A stretch of 64,000 bases of DNA from Bacteroidales bacterium (GTDB lineage Bacteria; Bacteroidota; Bacteroidia; Bacteroidales; UBA932): positions 1-64,000 of the forward strand of contig JAEETP010000001.1 of the NCBI GenBank assembly GCA_016290415.1, in the 5' to 3' direction. A program made the translations under genes and the position numbers. The notes under the pieces were generated by a model. The model was not told the origin of the DNA. It saw nothing but the letters and a program-made list of their open reading frames with translations, and searched no databases. Below, piece by piece: positions 35,437-42,557 of this stretch (position 1 is the stretch's first letter; every line of letters begins with the position of its first letter).

Positions 35437-37221
35437 ATGAAAAATATCCGAGATTTCTGCATCATTGCCCATATCGACCACGGTAAAAGCACCTTGGCCG
35501 ACCGTATGCTGGAGCAGACCAAGACTCTTGACCAGCGCGAAATGGAAAATCAGGTGCTGGACTCTATGGATCTGGAGAAGGAGAAGGGCATCACCATCAA
35601 GAGCCACGCCATCCAGATGGACTATGAGAAGGACGGCGAGAAATACACCCTGAACCTGATTGACACCCCCGGCCACGTCGATTTCTCTTACGAGGTGTCC
35701 CGCGCCATCGCTTCCTGCGAAGGGGCGCTGCTGGTGGTGGACGCCACCCAGGGCATCCAGGCGCAGACAATCTCGAACCTCTATCTGGCTATCGACCACA
35801 ATCTGGAAATCATCCCCGTCATCAACAAGATCGATATGGATGCGGCTCAACCCGAAGTGGTGCGCGACCAGATCGTGGACCTGCTGGGATGCGATCCCGA
35901 CGACGTGCTGCTGGTGAGCGCCAAGACCGGCGAGGGAGTGAAAGAGGTTCTGGACGCGATTGTGGACAAGATACCAGCCCCGACGGGCGATCCCGACGCG
36001 CCACTGCAGGCGTTGATATTCGACAGCGTATTCAATCCTTTCCGGGGCATCATCGCATACTTTAAAGTTGTAAACGGCAGCATCTCCACCGGTGACAAGG
36101 TCAAGTTTTTCAATACCGGCAGCGAATATGTCGCCGATGAGGTCGGTGTGCTCAAGATGAAGCTTGTGCCGCGCAAGACCATCGAGTGCGGCAGCGTGGG
36201 CTATATCATCTCCGGCATCAAAAACGCCGTGGAGGTGAAGGTGGGTGACACCATCACCCATATCGAACGGCCTTGCGACAAGGCTATCGCCGGTTTCGAG
36301 GAGGTCAAGCCGATGCTCTTCGCGGGCGTTTATCCCGTGGAGGCTGACGAATACGAACAGCTGCGCGCTTCGCTGGAGAAACTGCAGCTGAACGACGCCT
36401 CGCTGGTGTTTGAGCCGGAAAGTTCGCTGGCGCTGGGCTTCGGCTTCCGCTGCGGATTCCTGGGGCTGCTGCATATGGAAATCGTGCAGGAGCGCCTGTT
36501 CCGCGAGTTCGACATGGACGTCATCACCACTGTGCCGAACGTATCGTATAACGTCTATACCACTCAGCGCGAGGTCGTTCAGGTGCACAACCCGTCAGGG
36601 CTGCCGGCCGTGAACATCATTGATCATATCGACGAGCCTTACATCCGCGCCCAGATTATCTCCCGCAGCGACTTTTTCGGGCCTATAATGAAGCTTTGCC
36701 TGGACAAGCGCGGCACCCTGATAAGCCAGCATTTCATCACCGCCGACCGCGTGGAACTCAACTACGACATGCCGCTGGCGGAGATTGTCTTTGACTTCTA
36801 CGACCGCTTGAAATCTATATCAAAGGGCTATGCGTCGTTTGACTATCACGTGATAGACTACAAACAGGCCGACCTGGTCAAGTTGGACATCCTGCTTAAT
36901 GGCGAGCAGGTCGATGCCCTTTCCAGCCTGATTCACCGCGATCATGCCTACGAGTTCGGCCGCCGCATCTGCGAGAAACTCAAGGATCTGATTCCGCGCC
37001 AGCAGTTTGACATCGCCATCCAGGCTGCCATCGGCGCCAAGATTATCGCACGCGAGACGGTGAAGCAGGTAAGAAAAGATGTCACCGCCAAATGTTATGG
37101 CGGCGACATCACCCGTAAGCGCAAACTGCTTGAAAAACAGAAGCAGGGCAAGAAGCGCATGCGTCAGGTCGGCAACGTCGAAGTGCCCCAAAGCGCATTC
37201 ATGGCCGTGCTGAAACTGTAA
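35437..37221 (+). CDS. lepA: Elongation factor 4 (LepA, ribosome back-translocase)
   Basis: 594 residues, full length. GTPase that acts on stalled or mis-assembled ribosomes. G motifs are intact: [13 protein letters not shown] (about 11-23), [12 protein letters not shown] (about 75-86) and NKIDM (about 129-133). The C-terminal LepA domain ends [19 protein letters not shown]. Its canonical G motifs contrast with the degenerate ones of the EF-G paralogue at 42558. It carries about five CATG sites, more than most genes here. Transcribed from its own promoter. Confidence 0.97.
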   Translation: MKNIRDFCIIAHIDHGKSTLADRMLEQTKTLDQREMENQVLDSMDLEKEKGITIKSHAIQMDYEKDGEKYTLNLIDTPGHVDFSYEVSRAIASCEGALLVVDATQGIQAQTISNLYLAIDHNLEIIPVINKIDMDAAQPEVVRDQIVDLLGCDPDDVLLVSAKTGEGVKEVLDAIVDKIPAPTGDPDAPLQALIFDSVFNPFRGIIAYFKVVNGSISTGDKVKFFNTGSEYVADEVGVLKMKLVPRKTIECGSVGYIISGIKNAVEVKVGDTITHIERPCDKAIAGFEEVKPMLFAGVYPVEADEYEQLRASLEKLQLNDASLVFEPESSLALGFGFRCGFLGLLHMEIVQERLFREFDMDVITTVPNVSYNVYTTQREVVQVHNPSGLPAVNIIDHIDEPYIRAQIISRSDFFGPIMKLCLDKRGTLISQHFITADRVELNYDMPLAEIVFDFYDRLKSISKGYASFDYHVIDYKQADLVKLDILLNGEQVDALSSLIHRDHAYEFGRRICEKLKDLIPRQQFDIAIQAAIGAKIIARETVKQVRKDVTAKCYGGDITRKRKLLEKQKQGKKRMRQVGNVEVPQSAFMAVLKL

Positions 37222-37271
37222 GTAGAACAGAATCTCCAAATCATATCTGTCCGCCGCAGCCTATTTGTGCT

Positions 37272-37544
37272 ATGAAATTCAAAGAATTGAAAAGATCTTT
37301 ATGGAAACGGCACGGCTTATGGCGTTATAATCCCCTTCATGTCACTACATCTCTGCTGTTTTTCCATAACGGCCGCTTCCTTTGCAAACTTAGGGGACTT
37401 GAATATCAGGATTGGAACATAGAGGAACAGGAAGATGGCAGCTGGCGACTATTCTTCAAGGAGCGAAATGAGATAACTGAGACTATGTCCTTCGCCTCTG
37501 AAGATGAGGCTTGCAATGCTTTTTTGCACGAAATAGATTATTAA
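37272..37544 (+). CDS. Small hypothetical protein, no family recognised
   Basis: 90 residues, basic at the N-terminus (KFKELKRSLWKRHGLWRY) and acidic later, with many aromatic residues and no signal peptide or membrane segment. The pattern WNIEEQEDGSWRLFFKERNE suggests a small beta-sheet protein. Codon use is visibly more AT-rich than the neighbours (TTA, AGG, ATA and many A/T third positions), hinting at foreign or poorly expressed origin. It lies 50 bases after lepA, with no clear promoter. It could be an orphan gene; a chance frame is less likely given the 90-codon length and the intact start. Confidence 0.55.
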   Translation: MKFKELKRSLWKRHGLWRYNPLHVTTSLLFFHNGRFLCKLRGLEYQDWNIEEQEDGSWRLFFKERNEITETMSFASEDEACNAFLHEIDY

Positions 37545-37560
37545 TGACACCAAAAATCGT

Positions 37561-37568
37561 TATTTTTG
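37561..37568 (+). promoter_or_regulatory. -7 element of the transketolase operon
   Basis: TATTTTTG at 37561-37568 matches TAnnTTTG and leaves a leader of about 60 bases to the ATG at 37638. It also shows that an in-frame GTG at 37566 is not the start of transketolase. No clear -33 box. Confidence 0.5.
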
Positions 37569-37637
37569 TGTGATGTATCCGCCCCGGCGCGGCCGGCGGA
37601 GAAAAACCAACCGACAAATAAGCAAAACCAATCCTAT

Positions 37638-39653
37638 ATGAACAGACTCGCAACAATGAATCTCGCGGCGGACAACATCCGTATCCTGGCCGCATCTATG
37701 GTAGAAAAAGCTAATTCGGGCCACCCCGGCGGAGCTATGGGCGGCGCCGATTTTATCAACGTACTCTTCACCGAGTTCCTGGTCTATGACCCCGAGAACC
37801 CCCGCTGGGAGAGCCGTGACCGCTTTTTCCTGGATCCCGGACATATGTCCCCGATGCTCTATTCCACCCTTGCCCTCACCGGCAAATTCACCCTCAAGGA
37901 GCTGGCCAATTTCCGCCAGTGGGGCAGCCCGACTCCCGGTCACCCCGAGGTTTGCGTAGAGCGCGGCATCGAGAATACCTCCGGCCCTCTGGGCCAAGGC
38001 CACACCTTTGCAGTGGGTGCAGCCATCGCCGCCAAGTTCCTGGCAGCACGCCTGGGCAATGAGGTTATGAACCAGACCATCTACGCCTACATCTCCGACG
38101 GCGGTATCCAGGAAGAGATTTCGCAGGGTGCAGGCCGTCTGGCCGGCCACCTGAAGCTGGACAACCTGATTATGTTCTACGACAGCAACGACATCCAGCT
38201 CTCTACCGAGGTCAAGGCCGTGGACAGCGAGGATGTTGCCAAGAAATATCAGGCCTGGGGCTGGAAAGTCTTCGAAATCAACGGTAACGACGTGCAGCAG
38301 ATACGCCGCGCCCTGAAGAAGGCTCAGGCCGTGAAGGACGCCCCCACCCTCATCATAGGCCACACCGTGATGGGCAAAGGCGCACGCAAGGCCGACGGCA
38401 GCAGCTACGAGAATTGCTGCGCAACCCACGGCGCACCCCTGGGCGGCGACGCATACATCAATACCATCAAGAATCTGGGCGGCGACCCGGAGAACCCGTT
38501 CAAGGTATTCCCCAACGTCCGCAGGCTTTACAACCGCCGCAAGAAAGAGCTCAAGGCCATCGTGGCAGAGCGCAAGGCTATAAAGGAAAAATGGGCAAAG
38601 GCCAACCCCGACAAGGCTGCCAAGCTGGAGAAATGGTTCAGCGGCGCGGCTCCCGAGGTCAACTGGGCTGCAATCCAGCAGAAAGCCGGCGCAGCCACCC
38701 GCGCAGCCAGCAGCACCGTGCTGGGCGCCCTTGCAGAGCAGGTAGAGAATATGGTGGTATCTTCTGCCGACCTCTCTAACAGCGACAAGACCGACGGCTT
38801 CCTGAAGAAGACCCACGCCTTCACCGCCGGGGACTTCTCCGGCGCCTTCCTGCAGGCAGGCGTTGCCGAGCTCACAATGGCTTGCTGCTGCATAGGTATG
38901 GCGCTGCACGGCGGCGTAATCCCCGCCTGCGGCACCTTCTTCGTGTTCAGCGACTATATGAAACCCGCCCTGCGTATGGCGGCTCTGATGGAGACTCCCG
39001 TGAAGTTCATATGGACCCACGACGCATTCCGCGTGGGCGAAGACGGCCCTACCCACGAGCCCGTGGAGCAGGAGGCACAGGTGCGCCTTATGGAGAAACT
39101 CAAAAACCATCACGGCAAGAACTCCACCCTGGTGCTGCGTCCCGCAGACGTAGAGGAGACCACCGTGGCCTGGAGGCTCGCTATGGAAAACACCGAGACC
39201 CCGACCTGCCTGATCCTCTCCCGCCAGAACATCGCCAACCTGCCCGAAGGCAACGACTATAGCCAGGTGGCCAAAGGAGCATACGTGGTGGCCGGCAGCG
39301 ACCAGCGCTACGATGTAGTTATGGTAGCCTCCGGCAGTGAGGTTTCAACCCTGGTTGCAGGCGCCGAGCTGCTGCGCAAAGACGGCGTGAAGGTGCGCAT
39401 TGTATCGGCTCCTTCTGAGGGCCTGTTCCGCAGCCAGACCAAGGCATACCAGCAGAGCGTGATCCCCGCTGGCAAGAAGGTATTCGGCCTCACCGCCGGC
39501 CTGCCCGTGAACCTGCTGGGTCTGGTAGGTGCCAATGGCAAGGTATTTGGACTTGAGAGCTTTGGCTTCTCCGCTCCCTACAAGGTGCTTGACGAAAAAC
39601 TCGGATTCACCGCAGACAACGTTTACAAGCAAGTAAAAGAGATGCTTAAATAG
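37638..39653 (+). CDS. tkt: Transketolase
   Basis: 671 residues. Thiamine-diphosphate enzyme of the non-oxidative pentose phosphate pathway. ATG 37638 gives the normal N-terminus (LAADNIRILAASMVEKANSGHPG). Landmarks: NSGHPGGAMG (about 25-34), GPLGQGHTFAVGAA (about 117-130), the diphosphate-binding region starting YISDGGIQEE, and the second-half FIWTHDAFRVGEDGPTHEPVEQ (about 456-477). The ECF sigma gene starts 3 bases after the stop. Confidence 0.96.
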   Translation: MNRLATMNLAADNIRILAASMVEKANSGHPGGAMGGADFINVLFTEFLVYDPENPRWESRDRFFLDPGHMSPMLYSTLALTGKFTLKELANFRQWGSPTPGHPEVCVERGIENTSGPLGQGHTFAVGAAIAAKFLAARLGNEVMNQTIYAYISDGGIQEEISQGAGRLAGHLKLDNLIMFYDSNDIQLSTEVKAVDSEDVAKKYQAWGWKVFEINGNDVQQIRRALKKAQAVKDAPTLIIGHTVMGKGARKADGSSYENCCATHGAPLGGDAYINTIKNLGGDPENPFKVFPNVRRLYNRRKKELKAIVAERKAIKEKWAKANPDKAAKLEKWFSGAAPEVNWAAIQQKAGAATRAASSTVLGALAEQVENMVVSSADLSNSDKTDGFLKKTHAFTAGDFSGAFLQAGVAELTMACCCIGMALHGGVIPACGTFFVFSDYMKPALRMAALMETPVKFIWTHDAFRVGEDGPTHEPVEQEAQVRLMEKLKNHHGKNSTLVLRPADVEETTVAWRLAMENTETPTCLILSRQNIANLPEGNDYSQVAKGAYVVAGSDQRYDVVMVASGSEVSTLVAGAELLRKDGVKVRIVSAPSEGLFRSQTKAYQQSVIPAGKKVFGLTAGLPVNLLGLVGANGKVFGLESFGFSAPYKVLDEKLGFTADNVYKQVKEMLK

Positions 39654-39656
39654 CAC

Positions 39657-40211
39657 GTGACCGACGACGGCCAGATACTCCGGCAATTCAAGGCCGGCCA
39701 GAGAGAAGAGGCGTTCAACCAAATAGTGAAAAACTACGGTGAACGCCTCTATTGGCATATACGCCGCATCGTAATGGTGCACGAAGACGCCGACGACCTG
39801 CTGCAGAACACCTTTGTAAAGGCTTGGAACGGCCTGGAGAGGTTCCGTGGCGAGAGCGGCCTCTACACCTGGCTGTACCGCATCGCCACCAACGAGACGC
39901 TCTCGTTTTTGGGCGGCAAGCGCGTCACGGCCGATGTTTCCCTGTCGGAAGATCCGGCCCGCACGGCATCACTGGCGACCACCGATCGCGGATTTGACGG
40001 CGACAAACTGCAGCGGCTGCTGCAGCAAGCCATCGCACTCCTGCCGCCAAAGCAGCGGATAGTCTTCTGCGAAAGATACTACAACGAAACCCCATACGAA
40101 GACATTTCCAAGGCGATGGGCACCAGTGTCGGGGCCCTAAAGGCCTCATATCACCACGCCTACGGCAAGGTCCTGGAATACGTCAAAGAAAGAATCGATA
40201 TTGACTATTAA
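39657..40211 (+). CDS. ECF-family RNA polymerase sigma factor
   Basis: 184 residues, sigma-70 regions 2 and 4 only. Region 2 includes HEDADDLLQNTFVKAWNGL (about 42-60) and YTWLYRIATNETLSFL (about 70-85); region 4 has LPPKQRIVFCERYYNETPYED and SVGALKASYHHAYGK (about 128-170). The only usable start is GTG 39657, since a stop lies two codons upstream in frame and region 2 needs these residues. It begins 3 bases after tkt, so expression is probably coupled to transketolase. A membrane anti-sigma candidate follows. Confidence 0.9.
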   Translation: MTDDGQILRQFKAGQREEAFNQIVKNYGERLYWHIRRIVMVHEDADDLLQNTFVKAWNGLERFRGESGLYTWLYRIATNETLSFLGGKRVTADVSLSEDPARTASLATTDRGFDGDKLQRLLQQAIALLPPKQRIVFCERYYNETPYEDISKAMGTSVGALKASYHHAYGKVLEYVKERIDIDY

Positions 40212-40246
40212 ACTTTTCATATCCTATTGCGTCTAAAAGATTGAAT

Positions 40247-40663
40247 ATGTTTGAAAAAGACGACATACTGCAGCGCGAAGAGCTCAAGAAGGCTCCGCTT
40301 TCGGTTCCGGAGGGTTATTTTGATTCTCTGCCGGAAAGGGTTATGCAGCGCATCGCCGCCGGCGACAAGCAGCCCGCACGCCGCGTTCCGCTGCGCAAAT
40401 GGTGGATGGCCGCAGCTGCCGCCTGCGCCGTCGCAATTGCCGCGCTGGCCATCCGGCTCTCAACAGCACCCACCACAGAGCAGACCGCCTACGAAGACGA
40501 TGCGGAATATATTGAACTGATGGATATTGACGAGCGCAGCCTGGCAGAATATGGCTCTGAAGAAGAGCAGGACGACATTTCTCAAGACGCAATTATTGAA
40601 TACCTCGCCTATAACGGCCTCAGCGGCGCATACCTGTATGAGCAGCTGGCCGAGGCGGAATAA
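40247..40663 (+). CDS. Probable anti-sigma factor, single-pass membrane protein
   Basis: 138 residues from ATG 40247 (a TTG two codons earlier is possible). A cytoplasmic N-terminal part with EELKKAPLSVPEGYFDSLPERVMQRI, typical of Bacteroidota anti-sigma partners, one transmembrane helix (about 50-67, WWMAAAAACAVAIAALAI), then an acidic periplasmic tail ending AIIEYLAYNGLSGAYLYEQLAE. Its place just after the ECF sigma gene supports the role. No zinc-binding ZAS motif is present, so inhibition would be by a different contact. Confidence 0.75.
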   Translation: MFEKDDILQREELKKAPLSVPEGYFDSLPERVMQRIAAGDKQPARRVPLRKWWMAAAAACAVAIAALAIRLSTAPTTEQTAYEDDAEYIELMDIDERSLAEYGSEEEQDDISQDAIIEYLAYNGLSGAYLYEQLAEAE

Positions 40664-40675
40664 AACACCACGAAT

Positions 40676-41203
40676 ATGAAAAGACTTTTGACAATCTGCC
40701 TGCTGGCAGCCATCAGCCTGGGTGCATTTGCCCAGGATAAAGAGTGCAAAAAAGCACAGATGCACGAAAAGTTCCAGGCCGACAAGGTGGCCTTCCTCTC
40801 CCAGAAAATGGACTTGACCGTGAAAGAAGCAGAAGCGTTCTGGCCCATCTACAACGAATACAGCAAGGCTTCCGACGAGGTCCACAAGGCTGTTATGGAT
40901 GCTGTGGGCAAAATTCACAAGGCCGAGGAGCTCTCCGACGCAGAAGCATCAGCCGCTATAGACGCCCTGCTGGCAGCACAGAAAAAAGAGAACGAACTCC
41001 AGTCGCAGTACACCGAAAAGTTCAAGAAGGTGCTGCCAGTAAAGAAAGTAGCCGCTTTCTTTGCCGCCGAGGATGCCTTCCGCAAACATCTGTTCCGTCA
41101 GTTCAAAGACAAGAGGCACCCGATGAAGCCTGGCGACAAACGTCCCTTTGAGGGCCGCAGAAAACCCGCTCAAAAAGAGACTACAGATAAAACCCAGAAG
41201 TAA
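40676..41203 (+). CDS. Periplasmic Spy/CpxP-like protein
   Basis: 175 residues with a signal peptide ending AFA (residue 19). The mature protein is almost all helical and highly charged (QMHEKFQADKVAFLSQKMDLTVKEAEAF-like, about 28-55) and ends in a basic, low-complexity tail (KPGDKRPFEGRRKPAQKE). Spy/CpxP/LTXXQ-type proteins bind unfolded proteins or signal envelope stress. It is third in the ECF-anti-sigma unit, 12 bases after the anti-sigma gene, so it could be the periplasmic sensor. Its last 23 bases overlap the 3' end of the converging trmN6. Confidence 0.75.
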   Translation: MKRLLTICLLAAISLGAFAQDKECKKAQMHEKFQADKVAFLSQKMDLTVKEAEAFWPIYNEYSKASDEVHKAVMDAVGKIHKAEELSDAEASAAIDALLAAQKKENELQSQYTEKFKKVLPVKKVAAFFAAEDAFRKHLFRQFKDKRHPMKPGDKRPFEGRRKPAQKETTDKTQK

Positions 41204-41885
41204 GTTCACGATAACGCTCGTCGCCGATGACGAGCGTTTCTGTTTCCAGACGGGAGGGGGCGGCGGGAGAGAATTCCAGCATAAGGCGCTTGGGCAGAGC
41301 GCCTTTCTTTGTCTTGACAAAGCACTGGCGGGTGAGGAACCACCCGAAGAGAGTCGCCTCCAGAATCATTTTCTTACCCTGGTCAAAGGGAAGAATCAGT
41401 GACAGGCGGCCGCGCTCGGAGAGAAGTTTGGCGGCGGCGAAAAGCAAATCGCGGCGGCTCAAAGTATCCGTGCTGCGGGCGGCGTCGCGCTCGGCGCTGC
41501 GGGAAGAAGGACTGCCGTCGTAATAAGGCGGATTGCAGAAGATGATATCGTAGCTTGCCGGAGCGGCCTCATCGGCAAAATCCTGCAGGGAAATCTGCCT
41601 GGCAGAAAGATTATCCGCCCAGGGCGAAACCGCGAAATTGTCGCACGAATCGGCCACGGCGCCAGGCTCGATGTCGATAGCGTCGATGCGGAAATCAGAA
41701 ACGCCCGCCTCGGCCAGACGCTGCGCCGCCATAAGCGCCAGTATACCGCTGCCGCTGCCGGCATCCAGCAGTCGCTCCGCACCAGAAACATCCATCCAGG
41801 AGCCAAAAAGGACCGAATCCGCGCCAATTTTCATTGCGCAGCGGTAATCCTTCAGCGAGAACTTTTTGAGGCGGAAAACGGCCAT
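41181..41885 (-). CDS. trmN6: tRNA1(Val) adenine-37 N6-methyltransferase (TrmN6/YfiC family)
   Basis: 234 residues. SAM-dependent methyltransferase: FSLKDYRCAMKIGADSVLFGSW (N-terminal, about 8-29), the SAM motif LLDAGSGSGILALMAAQR (about 39-56) and the target-base motif NPPYY (about 116-120). It modifies A37 next to the anticodon in tRNA1-Val. The start ATG overlaps the lolD stop (TAATG), so it is translated with lolD. The 3' end overlaps the converging periplasmic gene by 23 bases and contains that gene's terminator hairpin. Confidence 0.88.
   Translation of the reverse strand: MAVFRLKKFSLKDYRCAMKIGADSVLFGSWMDVSGAERLLDAGSGSGILALMAAQRLAEAGVSDFRIDAIDIEPGAVADSCDNFAVSPWADNLSARQISLQDFADEAAPASYDIIFCNPPYYDGSPSSRSAERDAARSTDTLSRRDLLFAAAKLLSERGRLSLILPFDQGKKMILEATLFGWFLTRQCFVKTKKGALPKRLMLEFSPAAPSRLETETLVIGDERYRELTSGFYL
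41213..41241 (+). terminator. Plus-strand terminator embedded in trmN6
   Basis: AACGCTCGTC (41213-41222) and GACGAGCGTT (41229-41238) form a perfect 10-bp stem with a 6-base loop, followed by TCTGTTT. It lies 10 bases after the stop of the Spy-like gene but inside the coding sequence of trmN6 on the other strand. The T-run is interrupted, so efficiency may be moderate. Confidence 0.7.
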
Positions 41886-42535
41886 TAAATGAACTGTCCG
41901 TCGCGCATCTCAAGGGTGCGGTCGCTCATTGCGGCCAGGTCCTTGTCGTGGGTGACGATGACTATGGTGATGCCGTATTTGTCGCGCAGGGTAAAGAACA
42001 TATTATGCAGCTCTGCGCGGGTTTTGCTGTCCAGGTTGCCGCTGGGTTCGTCGGCAAACAGTATGGACGGCGAATTGATGAGGGCGCGGGCCACCGCCAC
42101 CCTCTGCTGCTCGCCTCCGGAAAGTTCCGAGGGCTTGTGGGTCTTGCGCTCAGCAATTCCCAGATCTTCGAAAAGACCGTTTGCCCGCTCTTTGACCGCC
42201 CTGGTGAGGTTGTCACCGATCATTGCCGGCAGCAGCACGTTTTCCATAGCGGTAAACTCGGGCAGCAGGTGATGGAACTGGAACACAAAGCCTATCTTAC
42301 GGTTGCGGAAGGCGGCCAGCTGCTTCTCGCCCAGGGCAAAGATATCGGTGCCGTCAATCAGCACCTTGCCTGCGTCGGGGCGTGAAAGTGAACCCAGTAT
42401 GGACAGCAGGGTACTCTTGCCGGCGCCGCTGGCTCCGACAATGCTCACCACCTCGCGGTCCGAGGCAGAAAAATCGATACCCTTAAGAACCTTAAGGGTA
42501 CCGAACGATTTTTCTATGCCTGTAGCTTGTATCAA
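41885..42535 (-). CDS. lolD: ABC transporter ATPase, LolD type (lipoprotein release)
   Basis: 216 residues from a TTG start at 42535 (sequence M-IQATGIEKSFG). An open frame extends to 42613 but has no ATG and lies inside the EF-G2 gene. Walker A GASGAGKSTLL, Q-loop FQFHHLLPEFTAMENVLLP (a LolD/MacB-family stretch), signature LSGGEQQRVAVARAL and Walker B ILFADEPSGNLDS are all intact. LolD powers LolCE to extract lipoproteins from the inner membrane, which suits a genome rich in lipoproteins. The LolCE partner is not in the window. It lies 22 bases after EF-G2. Confidence 0.87.
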   Translation of the reverse strand: MIQATGIEKSFGTLKVLKGIDFSASDREVVSIVGASGAGKSTLLSILGSLSRPDAGKVLIDGTDIFALGEKQLAAFRNRKIGFVFQFHHLLPEFTAMENVLLPAMIGDNLTRAVKERANGLFEDLGIAERKTHKPSELSGGEQQRVAVARALINSPSILFADEPSGNLDSKTRAELHNMFFTLRDKYGITIVIVTHDKDLAAMSDRTLEMRDGQFI

Positions 42536-42557
42536 AGCTGTAACTGTATCAAGAAGA

